A stretch of 64,000 nt of DNA from Oscillospiraceae bacterium (GTDB taxonomy: Bacteria; Bacillota; Clostridia; Oscillospirales; Oscillospiraceae). The stretch covers positions 50,668 to 114,667 of the forward strand of contig JAFUNI010000004.1 in NCBI GenBank assembly GCA_017482385.1. The letters run 5' to 3'. Positions 51,518 to 60,133 of the stretch are shown one piece after another. The translations under genes and the position numbers were made by a program. Each line of letters begins with the position of its first letter. Position 1 is the stretch's first letter. The notes under the pieces are model-generated. The model had not been told where the DNA came from. It was given only the letters and a program-made list of their open reading frames with translations, and ran no database searches.

Positions 51518-53993
51518 GCCGGAAAAGCTTGAGTTTGTTCAGCCTTTCCTCCCGGTCAAGGATATCCAAAACGGCATTGTGGAGACCACTGATGGCCGCT
51601 ACGTAAAGATCCTTGAGATCGAACCCATTAACTTTATGCTCCGATCTTCTGAGGAGCAGTACAACATCCTATCTTCATTTGCCAGCTGGCTGAAGATCTC
51701 GCCTATGCGCCTGCAGTTCAAGTCTATCACTCGAAAGGCTGATTCCGACAAGCACATTGCTATGATGCGTGAGGAGATGGCTAACGAGGATAACGAAGAA
51801 TGTAAGGCTTTGAGTGAGGACTATATTCGGTTGATAAAGGATGTGGGATCCAGAGAAGCGCTGACCCGGCGCTTCTTTTTGATTTTCCAGTATGAGGCCA
51901 TCGGCAGGAACGAGTCTGATGACTATTCCAAGATCTACAGTATGTTGATCAGTGCAGAACAAAATGCCCGCGCCTACTTTATGCAGTGCGGAAACAACAT
52001 CCTGCAGCCGAAGAACCCGGATGAAGCTACGGCCGAGATCCTTTATATGTTCTTCAATCGCAGATCCTGTGTAGACGAACCTTTTACTGACCGGGTAAAT
52101 CGCGTGATCGTAGATGCTATGGCGGCCAAGGGTAAAGTGATCGGTCTTGATCCGATCCCCAATATCCCTGTTCGTCATTTCATCGCGCCTCGCGGTTTGG
52201 ATCTGACGCACCATAATTACATCATTATGGATGGTCGTTACTATTGCTTCTTGTATATCAAGGGCGATGGTTATCCCAACAGGGTTCGCGGTGGCTGGAT
52301 GTCCAGTCTGATCAATGCCGGCGAAGGTATTGACATCGATGTACATCTGCATCGTGAAAATCGCAGCAAGACTATCGATAAGGTAGCACAGCGCATCCGT
52401 CTGAATCGCACGAAGCTCAAGAGTATGCACGATACCAGTACCGACTATGAGGAACTTACGAACTCCATCCAGGCCGGCTACTACATTAAAAACGGTATTG
52501 CCAACCACAACGAGGACCTGTTCTACATGTCTGTTTTCGTGACGGTGTCGGCAAGAACATACGATGAGCTGCTGTGGCGTAAGCAGCAGATGATCGATAT
52601 GCTCAAGTCGATGGATATGTACCTCAGTGAATGTCGCTTCCAACAGGAAGAAGCACTCCGTTCGGTAATGCCTTTCCTGCAGATCAGTCCCAAGCTGGTG
52701 AAAAAGACCCAGCGCAATGTACTGACCAGTGGAGCCGCATCTACCTATATGTTCACCAGTTTTGAAATGTCCGATGACTCCGGCGTTCTGCTGGGTGTCA
52801 ACCGGCATAATAACTCCCTCTGCATTGTTGACCTCTTCAACACGAAGATCAACAAGAATGCGAACCTTACCATGTGCGGTACTTCCGGTGCCGGCAAGAC
52901 CTTCACCCTCCAGCTTTTGGCTTTGCGTATGCGAATGCGTGGCATCCAGTGCTATATCATTGCCCCTATCAAGGGTCACGAGTTCAAGCGTGCTTGCAGC
53001 AAAATTGGCGGTGAGTTCATCAAAATCGCTCCCGGCTCTCCTCACTGCATCAATGTGATGGAGATCCGACACACCATTTCTCCGGAGATGGAGCTGATCG
53101 ATGAGGTCGATTACAACGATATGGACTCGATGTTGGCCAGAAAGATTCAGCAACTGATGATCTTTTTCAGCCTGCTGATTCCGGATATGACCAACGAAGA
53201 GGAGCAGATGTTGGATGAAGCCCTTATCAAGACTTATAACGATTTTGGGATTACTCACGATAACAACTCGCTGTATGTGGATGCCAATGTATACCCTCCA
53301 AAGCTTAAGAAGATGCCTATCCTGGGTGACCTTCATAAGCACTTAATGGAGAATCCCATGACTGCCCGTGTGGCTGCCATTGTCAGCCGTTTCGTTACCG
53401 GTTCTGCTCAGAGTTTTAACCGTCAGACAAATGTGGATCTTACGAACAAGTACATTGTTCTGGATCTGTCTGAACTGAAAGGAAAACTCCTGCCGGTGGG
53501 CATGATGATTGCCTTGGACTATGTTTGGGATAACATCAAGGCAGACCGCACCAAAAAGAAAGCCATTATGATCGACGAGATCTGGCAGCTCATCGGTGCT
53601 TCCTCCAATAGGATGGCCGCTGAGTTCTGTTTGGAAATCTTCAAGGTCATTCGTGGCTACGGTGGCGCAGCAATTGCGGCTACCCAGGACCTCAGCGACT
53701 TCTTCAGTCTGGACGACGGCAAGTATGGACGAGCCATCATCAACAACTCCAAGAACAAGATCATCTTGAATCTGGAGCAGGACGAAGCCCAGTATGTCAA
53801 AGATGTCCTGAAACTTACCCATACGGAGGTCCGTTCCATTACCCAGTTTGAACGTGGTGAAGCTTTGATTCACAGCAATAACAACAAGGTTCCTGTGGTG
53901 ATTAAAGCTTCTGCTCAGGAAAAAGAAATGATTACCACTGACCGTGCTGAACTGGAGGCCATTCTTCGGAAGCGGCAGAAGGAACAAACCTAA
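51468..53993 (+). CDS. virB4: VirB4/TraE-family conjugation ATPase
   Basis: An 841-residue ATPase that drives assembly of the transfer channel. An N-terminal domain (about 1-400) is followed by the AAA+ core: Walker A CGTSGAGKTFTLQ near residue 470, Walker B KKAIMIDEIWQLIG near 700, and a glutamine sensor region AAIAATQDLSDFFSL near 742. The length is normal. The start overlaps prgI and lies after GGAGG; later ATGs would lose no known domain but have no better site. A 555-residue antisense frame is a shadow. Confidence 0.95.
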   Translation: MTPNSSKTRAKKAKRSKPEKLEFVQPFLPVKDIQNGIVETTDGRYVKILEIEPINFMLRSSEEQYNILSSFASWLKISPMRLQFKSITRKADSDKHIAMMREEMANEDNEECKALSEDYIRLIKDVGSREALTRRFFLIFQYEAIGRNESDDYSKIYSMLISAEQNARAYFMQCGNNILQPKNPDEATAEILYMFFNRRSCVDEPFTDRVNRVIVDAMAAKGKVIGLDPIPNIPVRHFIAPRGLDLTHHNYIIMDGRYYCFLYIKGDGYPNRVRGGWMSSLINAGEGIDIDVHLHRENRSKTIDKVAQRIRLNRTKLKSMHDTSTDYEELTNSIQAGYYIKNGIANHNEDLFYMSVFVTVSARTYDELLWRKQQMIDMLKSMDMYLSECRFQQEEALRSVMPFLQISPKLVKKTQRNVLTSGAASTYMFTSFEMSDDSGVLLGVNRHNNSLCIVDLFNTKINKNANLTMCGTSGAGKTFTLQLLALRMRMRGIQCYIIAPIKGHEFKRACSKIGGEFIKIAPGSPHCINVMEIRHTISPEMELIDEVDYNDMDSMLARKIQQLMIFFSLLIPDMTNEEEQMLDEALIKTYNDFGITHDNNSLYVDANVYPPKLKKMPILGDLHKHLMENPMTARVAAIVSRFVTGSAQSFNRQTNVDLTNKYIVLDLSELKGKLLPVGMMIALDYVWDNIKADRTKKKAIMIDEIWQLIGASSNRMAAEFCLEIFKVIRGYGGAAIAATQDLSDFFSLDDGKYGRAIINNSKNKIILNLEQDEAQYVKDVLKLTHTEVRSITQFERGEALIHSNNNKVPVVIKASAQEKEMITTDRAELEAILRKRQKEQT

Positions 53994-53998
53994 ACCTT

Positions 53999-54049
53999 GG
54001 GCGTTGTACTCATAAAGCCAATTATGAGTATAACGCCCATTATAAGTAC
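53999..54049 (+). promoter_or_regulatory. long stem-loop plus repeat boxes upstream of the DUF5697-like gene
   Basis: GGGCGTTGTACTCATAA (53999-54015) pairs with TTATGAGTATAACGCCC (54022-54038), 17 pairs with one G-U, 6-base loop. TTATAAGTAC follows at 54040-54049. The 9-base boxes are the same as in 44486-44532, and both sets run into A-x-GGAGAA. There is no T-run, so a binding site is more likely than a terminator. Confidence 0.7.
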
Positions 54050-54062
54050 AAGGAGAAACACT

Positions 54063-54581
54063 ATGGCACTACGAGAAGAGGAGCATATGATTGTCCGTTG
54101 GCTTAGCCAATATGGTCCAATGACCAGAGAGATGATTCGAAAGCTCCTGCATTACAAACCCAGCGATACTGTGACCCGGATATTAAACGGTCTGGTTCGC
54201 TACCGGAAGATCGCTATGATCGAGGGTCACAAGTATTACGCAATTGACCGATATTGCACCTTGGTTCCTAAGATGCACGAAGCGGTCTATGTGCTGCTTC
54301 AGTTTATTACGGATATCGATCCCCGGAGTCACCAGATTGCGGATACGCCATCTCAGATTCGTTTCCTGCAGGGGAATACCTTCTACGAGATCGTGGTACT
54401 GGATTACGGAGAAGAAAATCTAACTCAGTTTCTCCATCCAGAGAAAAATAAGGTGTTTCTGATCGTTGTTCCGAATATGGATTTCGCTGAGGGACTGTGG
54501 CTCCCGGAAGCAAAGTGTATCTTCGTAACTTTAGAGGCATCAGGAAATGCCATTCCGAATGTCAATTTTTATTCAACTTAG
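54063..54581 (+). CDS. DUF5697-like winged-helix protein
   Basis: A 172-residue protein. Residues 5-65 (EEHMIVRWLSQYGPMTREMIRKLL and TVTRILNGLVRYRKIAMIEGHKYYAID) form a winged helix. The rest (75-172) is an alpha/beta domain with IVVLDYGEENL, FLIVVPNMDFAEG. I associate it with DUF5697 in clostridial elements; function unknown, probably a DNA-binding regulator. The ATG at 54063 uses the AAGGAGAAA site; the open frame extends 22 codons earlier through the repeat hairpin. Its own upstream repeats make autoregulation plausible. Confidence 0.65.
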   Translation: MALREEEHMIVRWLSQYGPMTREMIRKLLHYKPSDTVTRILNGLVRYRKIAMIEGHKYYAIDRYCTLVPKMHEAVYVLLQFITDIDPRSHQIADTPSQIRFLQGNTFYEIVVLDYGEENLTQFLHPEKNKVFLIVVPNMDFAEGLWLPEAKCIFVTLEASGNAIPNVNFYST

Positions 54582-54592
54582 GAGGAAATACA

Positions 54593-55363
54593 TTGGATTC
54601 CAATAGCTTTACCGAAGCAACGGGAAAGGTTCTTCGGATCCTTCCCAAGCTGTACGCCGGCACAGTCCGGATGCAGTATGCTCAAGAACATGGCATGCTC
54701 GCTGAGGCAAATATGATAGCCTTCGAGAACTACCGGCACGCAGAAGCTCTTACCCTTTGTTACCGAATGATCCCTACCTATACCGGCCTACCTTATGCCA
54801 AGAAAGAAGTGGAAAGGATCATGGCTGAGGAAGTTCCTTTTGAGATCGGTTTTACCGACGAAGGTTGGTTTTCCGTTCGCTTTCCCCGGATGCTCCCCAA
54901 GAAGGAAAAAGGCGGCGTCGAATATATTCGCGGCCAGCTCTATCCTGCGCTGCAGCGGTTCTTCCAGAATGAGTATCCTGTCCGTTTTGATGACTGCGTG
55001 ATCATCTACCGACATGTATATGCGGAAGGGTTTCCCGAACGTAAGAAGCGGGACCACGACAACATCGAGACCAACGAGATCACTGATGCCATTGCGCTGT
55101 TCGTGATGACTGACGATGCTCCAAAATGTTGCCAGCATCACCACTGCAGTGCTGCCGGTCCGGCCGAGCGGACAGAGGTTTATGTGGTCCCGGAAAAGGA
55201 CTTCATCAAGTGGTACGAAGCAGCCAAAACCTTCCCCGAGGAAGGGGTGAAACTCCGTGGTCAGAGGTCCATTTTTGACGAAAAAACTGTTCCAAAACCG
55301 GGCAAAAAATACGCCGGGACGAAAAGACAACTTTCAATACCGGAAAAAGCCTTGCGGCTCTAA
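54593..55363 (+). CDS. DUF6100-like protein with RusA-type acidic motif
   Basis: A 256-residue protein read from a TTG start (54593), preceded by GGAGGAAATACA; the frame before this lacks a site. The N-terminal half is helical (AGTVRMQYAQEHGMLAEANM). Residues about 105-215 have a beta pattern ending in KRDHDNIETNEITDAIALFVMTDD, which resembles the D-x-DN ... D of RusA-fold Holliday junction resolvases (essential aspartates). DUF6100 is the family name I connect with it. If the RusA similarity is real, the protein would process branched DNA during transfer; this is inference. The C-terminus is basic. Confidence 0.6.
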   Translation: MDSNSFTEATGKVLRILPKLYAGTVRMQYAQEHGMLAEANMIAFENYRHAEALTLCYRMIPTYTGLPYAKKEVERIMAEEVPFEIGFTDEGWFSVRFPRMLPKKEKGGVEYIRGQLYPALQRFFQNEYPVRFDDCVIIYRHVYAEGFPERKKRDHDNIETNEITDAIALFVMTDDAPKCCQHHHCSAAGPAERTEVYVVPEKDFIKWYEAAKTFPEEGVKLRGQRSIFDEKTVPKPGKKYAGTKRQLSIPEKALRL

Positions 55364-55447
55364 GAAAATCCAGAATCGGAAGTTGTCCTTTTTCGGTGGA
55401 CAGAGCAGGCACATCAACGAAAATTCTTCAACTCCGGGGGTGTCGGG

Positions 55448-56596
55448 ATGATACGCATCCAACAGGACACACTTGCATACGAGTTGCTTACTATTCTTGC
55501 CTATGTTGGCGAATTTCCTTTTGCTTCCATCTATCTTCTCGGCAATAAAGATGTGTGGCGCAAACTCGTATCCAAGCTATCCCAGGAGCAGACCTATCGT
55601 GTTCTTAACTATCCCGACAAGATTACTGGACGACTACTTAATCTGTCCGGTGAGAAGAAAGCCCGGACGATTCGCCTCAGCCAAAAGGGTGCATATGTTC
55701 TCTCTTTGGTTAATCCGGATGCTGCAAAATACTATGCGCGTGTCTTTGGAAATGCGCACCTATCTAGTGCAGAGGAAAGGATAGATCGAGCGCATCGTCT
55801 GGCTGAATCTGTGGCCTTCTTCCGGTTGGTCGGGGTCGAGACTTGTCCTTTTATACTTCCAACGCTACAGCTCAAGTTGTTCCAAAGGACTGTTCCAAAT
55901 GAACCTGCCTTTTACACCAGCCACGAGCTGAAGCATTTCGGTGGTGATTCGGTCAGTAAGGTTGCCTTCTCCCGAATTACCGGAATGCTGTTTTCTTCCG
56001 GTGGGAATTATGCGGTATATAACAGCCGCGATTACAGGATGGAGTGGAATGGGCGTGGTGAGAGCAAGGTCTTGGCACATCTTCAAGGAGTTGCCCGGAT
56101 GAATGCCGGTCCGGAAGAAATGGATTCGGCAATTATGTTGGCCAGCGATTACAGCATCGCCCAACTAACACTGGCCTTCCTCGGAAATGTAAACCGGGTG
56201 CAAAACCGGTTTGACAAGATCTACACCCACCTGCATTTTATCCCAATGGATTCGTATGGTGCAAGGCTCAGTAAAATACTAATGCTCCCAGACTGGAAAC
56301 AGATTCTGCTGGAGCTGCTATTTGACGATGATGAGCTTGCCGGTATGGGAGCTACCTTCGGCTACGATGCCATTCGAGACGGGACCTATGTGCTTTCATT
56401 CCTGGATAGTGACATCTTTCGCCTAAATGCATTTTGGGAAACCGTTCGGGTTCAAAAGTATAGAGCTTCGGTGATCTGCTTTCCGGAGCAGGTGCCATTC
56501 CTGCGAAGCTTCCTAAGGAACAAGGTTGGTCTTCAGACGGTAACGATGGATATGGTAGAAAACGCAATTATGGAAGGATGTGATTCCAATGAATGA
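55448..56596 (+). CDS. hypothetical protein with N-terminal winged helix (replication-relaxation-like)
   Basis: A 382-residue cytoplasmic protein. Residues 5-90 (LAYELLTILAYVGEFPFASIYLL ... RVLNYPDKITGRLLNLSGEKKARTIRLSQKGAYVLSL) have winged-helix character of the kind seen in replication-relaxation proteins. The rest is alpha/beta with no motif I know. It overlaps virD4 by eight bases, and the virD4 ATG lies within its last codons, so the two are coupled. The position before the coupling protein hints at a relaxosome accessory role; the evidence is context and one domain. Confidence 0.55.
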   Translation: MIRIQQDTLAYELLTILAYVGEFPFASIYLLGNKDVWRKLVSKLSQEQTYRVLNYPDKITGRLLNLSGEKKARTIRLSQKGAYVLSLVNPDAAKYYARVFGNAHLSSAEERIDRAHRLAESVAFFRLVGVETCPFILPTLQLKLFQRTVPNEPAFYTSHELKHFGGDSVSKVAFSRITGMLFSSGGNYAVYNSRDYRMEWNGRGESKVLAHLQGVARMNAGPEEMDSAIMLASDYSIAQLTLAFLGNVNRVQNRFDKIYTHLHFIPMDSYGARLSKILMLPDWKQILLELLFDDDELAGMGATFGYDAIRDGTYVLSFLDSDIFRLNAFWETVRVQKYRASVICFPEQVPFLRSFLRNKVGLQTVTMDMVENAIMEGCDSNE

Positions 56597-58454
56597 GAAA
56601 ACCCGCAGGGTGGCGATCGTAGTTGCTGTCATACTGGGCTGTGCTGCTTTGCTTTATTTAGGTGGCCTACTGGGCCAGCTATTTACCAACTACAACACCT
56701 GGCTCTCTGCCGGTGGTATGACAGGTAAGGCTCAGATGCAATCCCCAGACTGGAATCCGCTAATCTGCATTACCAGTGCCTTCACCGGGAACGGGCTGAA
56801 GGCATTGCTTCTCATCGTAGGTGTCGGCGCAGCGATCTTCATCTACATCAAAGTCCATGATAAGTTCTCTGGTATTTCCTACGATGAGCGCGGTTTTACC
56901 AAGAGCAAACATGGAACCTACGGTACAGCCGACTGGATGACAGAGAAAGAAATGAAATCAGTCTTGGAGGTGAGCACCCCCGAGAAAGCAACGGGCATGA
57001 TCCTGGGCGAACGAAAGGGACAGCTCATCTGCTTGCCTGAAGATACCAGACTCAATCGGCACACAGCTGTGTTTGGCGCTTCCGGTACCATGAAATCCCG
57101 CGCTGTTGTACGCAATGCATTATTCTCGGCCATCCGCAGGGGCGAGTCCGTACTCATTTCGGATCCAAAGTCCGAGATGTACAACGAGACCTCGGAACTG
57201 TTCCGTAAAAATGGGTATGAGGTAAAAGTCCTGAACCTGGTGGACCCGCTGCACAGCGACTCGTGGAACTGTATGTCCGACCTGGGAGACGACACCTTGA
57301 TGGCCCAGATGTTGACCAATGTTATCATTGGCAACACCAGCTCCGGCAAGGGCGACCACTTTTGGGATAACGGCGAGGCCAACCTCTTAAAAGGCTTGGT
57401 TCTCTGTGTGCAGTTAGATCCGACGATTCAACAAAAAGATAAGAACCTGACGAAGGTGTATGAGATTCTCACCGGAAATAATTTAATGGGCACCATTAAC
57501 GGAGTCCTTGCTAAGACGGAATATCATGCGGCCAAGGCATCCTTTAGTCTCTTTGCCCAGTCCAGCGAGACGGTTCGGCAAGGTATTATCCTGGGTCTCG
57601 GCACCCGTTTGCAGGTGCTTCAAGACCAGGCTGTTAAGCAACTGGTTTCTCGCTCCGATATCGACCTCACCGCACCAGGCAAACGCAAATGCGCCTATTA
57701 CATCATTCTCAGCGATCAAGAAACATCGATGGCATTTATATCCTCGCTGTTCTTCTCATTCTTGTTTATTAAGCTGACTCGCTTTGCGGATAATTCGCCC
57801 GGTGGAAAATGTCTTGTTCCGGTCAATATGATCTTGGATGAGTTCAACAACATTGGACGAATCGGTGGCGCCCCAGACGGATCTGATTTCTGCAGATCTC
57901 TCAGCGTTATCCGATCTCGTGATATCAGGGTAATGATCGCAGTTCAGAGCTTAGGCCAGTTACAAAACCGGTATCCCAATAACCTCTGGGCTGAAATCGT
58001 AGGCAACTGTGATATTCAGCTGATGCTGGGATGTACCGATGATGTAACTGCAGAATATATCTCAGAGCGCAGCGGCGAAATGAGCATCCAGGTAGATTCT
58101 ACGATGACCGTAAAGAAGACGGTAGCACTGGCTCAGGTGATACCCCAGTACCGTGAGACCCAAGGTCAAGGCAGGCGCAAACTCCTAACCGCAGATGAAG
58201 TTCTTCGTCTTCCTCATGAGGAGATGCTGGTTATTATTCGCGGTCAGAATATGCTGAAGCTTAAAAAGTTTGATTACACACGGCACCCATTGTCCAAGGA
58301 ACTGGTGCCCACGACAATTCAATCTTACATTCCAAGCCGACAGTACAGCGTACTTCAGACTGAGTTCGTTAAACCTGTTACTCCTGAGGAACCGAGGAAG
58401 AAAAAGTTTGAAAAGCTGAGCCCGACGCAAGTCGTTCAGAATACCAACAAATAA
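56589..58454 (+). CDS. virD4: VirD4/TraG-family coupling protein
   Basis: A 621-residue hexameric ATPase that brings the relaxase-bound DNA to the channel. Two N-terminal membrane helices (about 10-32 and 73-93) are followed by the ATPase domain. The P-loop reads FGASGTMKSRAV (near residue 160), with Met where many have Gly or Ala; Walker B is VNMILDEFNNIG near 415, and QSLGQLQNRYPNNLW is a typical C-terminal block. The ATG at 56589 lies inside the end of the previous gene. The family match is clear. Confidence 0.94.
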   Translation: MNEKTRRVAIVVAVILGCAALLYLGGLLGQLFTNYNTWLSAGGMTGKAQMQSPDWNPLICITSAFTGNGLKALLLIVGVGAAIFIYIKVHDKFSGISYDERGFTKSKHGTYGTADWMTEKEMKSVLEVSTPEKATGMILGERKGQLICLPEDTRLNRHTAVFGASGTMKSRAVVRNALFSAIRRGESVLISDPKSEMYNETSELFRKNGYEVKVLNLVDPLHSDSWNCMSDLGDDTLMAQMLTNVIIGNTSSGKGDHFWDNGEANLLKGLVLCVQLDPTIQQKDKNLTKVYEILTGNNLMGTINGVLAKTEYHAAKASFSLFAQSSETVRQGIILGLGTRLQVLQDQAVKQLVSRSDIDLTAPGKRKCAYYIILSDQETSMAFISSLFFSFLFIKLTRFADNSPGGKCLVPVNMILDEFNNIGRIGGAPDGSDFCRSLSVIRSRDIRVMIAVQSLGQLQNRYPNNLWAEIVGNCDIQLMLGCTDDVTAEYISERSGEMSIQVDSTMTVKKTVALAQVIPQYRETQGQGRRKLLTADEVLRLPHEEMLVIIRGQNMLKLKKFDYTRHPLSKELVPTTIQSYIPSRQYSVLQTEFVKPVTPEEPRKKKFEKLSPTQVVQNTNK

Positions 58455-58466
58455 GGAGGAATGATT

Positions 58467-59636
58467 ATGGCCCCGCGTGGCAAAGGCCCGCCGTCTGATG
58501 GCGTGCTGAAAGCACCAGAACCCCAAACTGATCTAGATCAGACCCAGATCACCGAGAATGCTGCAGTGAATTCTGCAGAAAACAACCCAGACTCCCAGAC
58601 TGATCCTGTTTTGAAGGTACAACCTAGAAAACGGGTATCCGCCCGAGATATCCTGCCATCCTCTGGCGACTCTGCTTCGGAAACAAACAGTGCAGACGAA
58701 CCAATAACCCGCAAGCGGATCAAAATGGAAGCCCCTATGCCAAACACAGAGATATTGGCCATTGATGATGAGCTTGGCGTCCAGACCGAGCTGGAAAAGG
58801 CACGGGATAAGTTCCTGGACCTGGTTGAGTCCCTAAAGACCGGACGCTATCTTACCGACCGGATCCAGGGTGTTGAGAAACATTCCGATGGCGGTATGCC
58901 CAGAGCTGTGATTTATCATGGAGATTACAAGGTGATTCTTATGGCCTCTATGGTCGTGGATCTTCCCAGAGATCTTCGGGATAGAACGCCTAACGAAATG
59001 TATCTGTATATGTTGCAGAAACGGCTTGGATCTGAAATCGACTATGTCATAAAGGGTATTGATTCTAATACCGGTATGGCGGTTGGTAGCAGAATGGAAG
59101 CAATGGCAACTAAGCGGCGCCACTATTACCTAAACCTGACCCGAGAGGGCACATACCGTGTCTATGAGGGACTGGTTTGTGAAGTTCGAGTTGTTTCGGT
59201 TATACCGGAAGGTATCTTCGTTGAATTATTCGGTGTTGATGTGTTTGTCCCTTTGCGTGAGCTTAGCTACACCAGAATCCCGGATGCAATGGGCTACTTT
59301 GAACCTGGCGACCGCATTTTGGTGAAGATTACTAAGTTGGATAGAAGCGACCCCAAGAATATCTATGTGGCAGCTTCCGTGAAGCAGGTGGCGACCAATC
59401 CTACGGAAAAAGTGCTGGAGAAGATCGACATTGGCGGCAATTATGCCGGCACCGTTACTATGATCGACCAAACTGGTATATTTGTCCAACTGGATATGGG
59501 AGCGGAATGCAGATGCAAATTTCCGCTTCGTGCAAGACCTCCCATTGATGCACGCGTGATTGTTGCCATCGATGGCGTGAGTATGGAAACCAAATCGGTC
59601 TGGGGCAAGATCACCTATATAACCATACCCAAATAA
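58467..59636 (+). CDS. S1-domain nucleic-acid-binding protein of the element
   Basis: A 389-residue cytoplasmic protein: disordered Pro/Asp/Ser/Thr-rich N-terminus (1-110), then a beta-rich region (about 125-215), and two S1-like OB folds (about 228-310: EGLVCEVRVVSVIPEGIFVELFGVDVFVPLREL; about 325-385: GGNYAGTVTMIDQTGIFVQLDMGAECRCKFP). S1 folds bind single-stranded RNA or DNA. It follows virD4 within 12 bases and is a known companion of such transfer clusters, without assigned function. A role in guarding transferred ssDNA or in mRNA control is inference. AGGAGG precedes the ATG at 58467. Confidence 0.75.
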   Translation: MAPRGKGPPSDGVLKAPEPQTDLDQTQITENAAVNSAENNPDSQTDPVLKVQPRKRVSARDILPSSGDSASETNSADEPITRKRIKMEAPMPNTEILAIDDELGVQTELEKARDKFLDLVESLKTGRYLTDRIQGVEKHSDGGMPRAVIYHGDYKVILMASMVVDLPRDLRDRTPNEMYLYMLQKRLGSEIDYVIKGIDSNTGMAVGSRMEAMATKRRHYYLNLTREGTYRVYEGLVCEVRVVSVIPEGIFVELFGVDVFVPLRELSYTRIPDAMGYFEPGDRILVKITKLDRSDPKNIYVAASVKQVATNPTEKVLEKIDIGGNYAGTVTMIDQTGIFVQLDMGAECRCKFPLRARPPIDARVIVAIDGVSMETKSVWGKITYITIPK

Positions 59637-59659
59637 CTCCCCAGAAAGAAGGAATCTCA

Positions 59660-60070
59660 ATGGAGCAATGTGAACTGAGCAGAGAGGAGATACTGCGAAG
59701 AAAAAAGCTCTCAGAAAATACCCGCAAGATGATTTGTGACAGTCTGGAGATAAAGTCTCAAAATGAGACATCAATAGAGGCTGCTTATGAGGGGTTCGAA
59801 TTGAAAATCCTCTTTTCAGAGCTGCACCCGCTTATGGTTTTTTGCTTAGAAAAGCCTTTGGAAGAAAACAAGAGAACAATCTCCTCAAGAACAAATTTTG
59901 TAAATCTCACCAGTGTACTGGGTAGCCACTGTGTAAACGAGTACGTCGGCAAATATCAGTATCGGGCTACGCACTGGTTAGATACCGAAATCACCCAGAC
60001 TCGCTTCCTTGAGATTCTTGGCCGCTGTGCCATTGAGGCATCTCGAGGGTACCAAAAATTAGCGAGCTAA
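59660..60070 (+). CDS. small hypothetical protein (possible YbjN/secretion-chaperone-like fold)
   Basis: A 136-residue soluble protein with a short helical N-terminus and an alpha/beta body. It ends TRFLEILGRCAIEASRGYQKLA, a C-terminal helix pattern of YbjN or type III secretion chaperone folds; the similarity is impressionistic. AGAAGGAATCT gives the ribosome site. It lies between the S1 protein and the lipoprotein. I do not recognise a family. A substrate-binding chaperone for a secreted partner would be testable given the two surface-protein genes that follow. Confidence 0.55.
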   Translation: MEQCELSREEILRRKKLSENTRKMICDSLEIKSQNETSIEAAYEGFELKILFSELHPLMVFCLEKPLEENKRTISSRTNFVNLTSVLGSHCVNEYVGKYQYRATHWLDTEITQTRFLEILGRCAIEASRGYQKLAS

Positions 60071-60101
60071 GTTGCACTTTGTGATACTCATTCGTGTAAT
60101 A

Positions 60102-60117
60102 GTAATGAATTCATTAC
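60102..60117. promoter_or_regulatory. 16-base perfect palindrome upstream of the lipoprotein gene
   Basis: GTAATGAATTCATTAC is fully self-complementary and lies 17 bases before the lipoprotein ATG. A sequence CATTCG-(3)-AATAGTAA just before it recurs without the 3-base insert near 60936, upstream of the adhesin gene. A dimeric repressor site is the simplest reading. Confidence 0.6.
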
Positions 60118-60133
60118 GAAAGGAAGAGATATC

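Noticed and set aside
51675-53342. 555-residue minus-strand reading frame
   Set aside because: Shadow of virB4.
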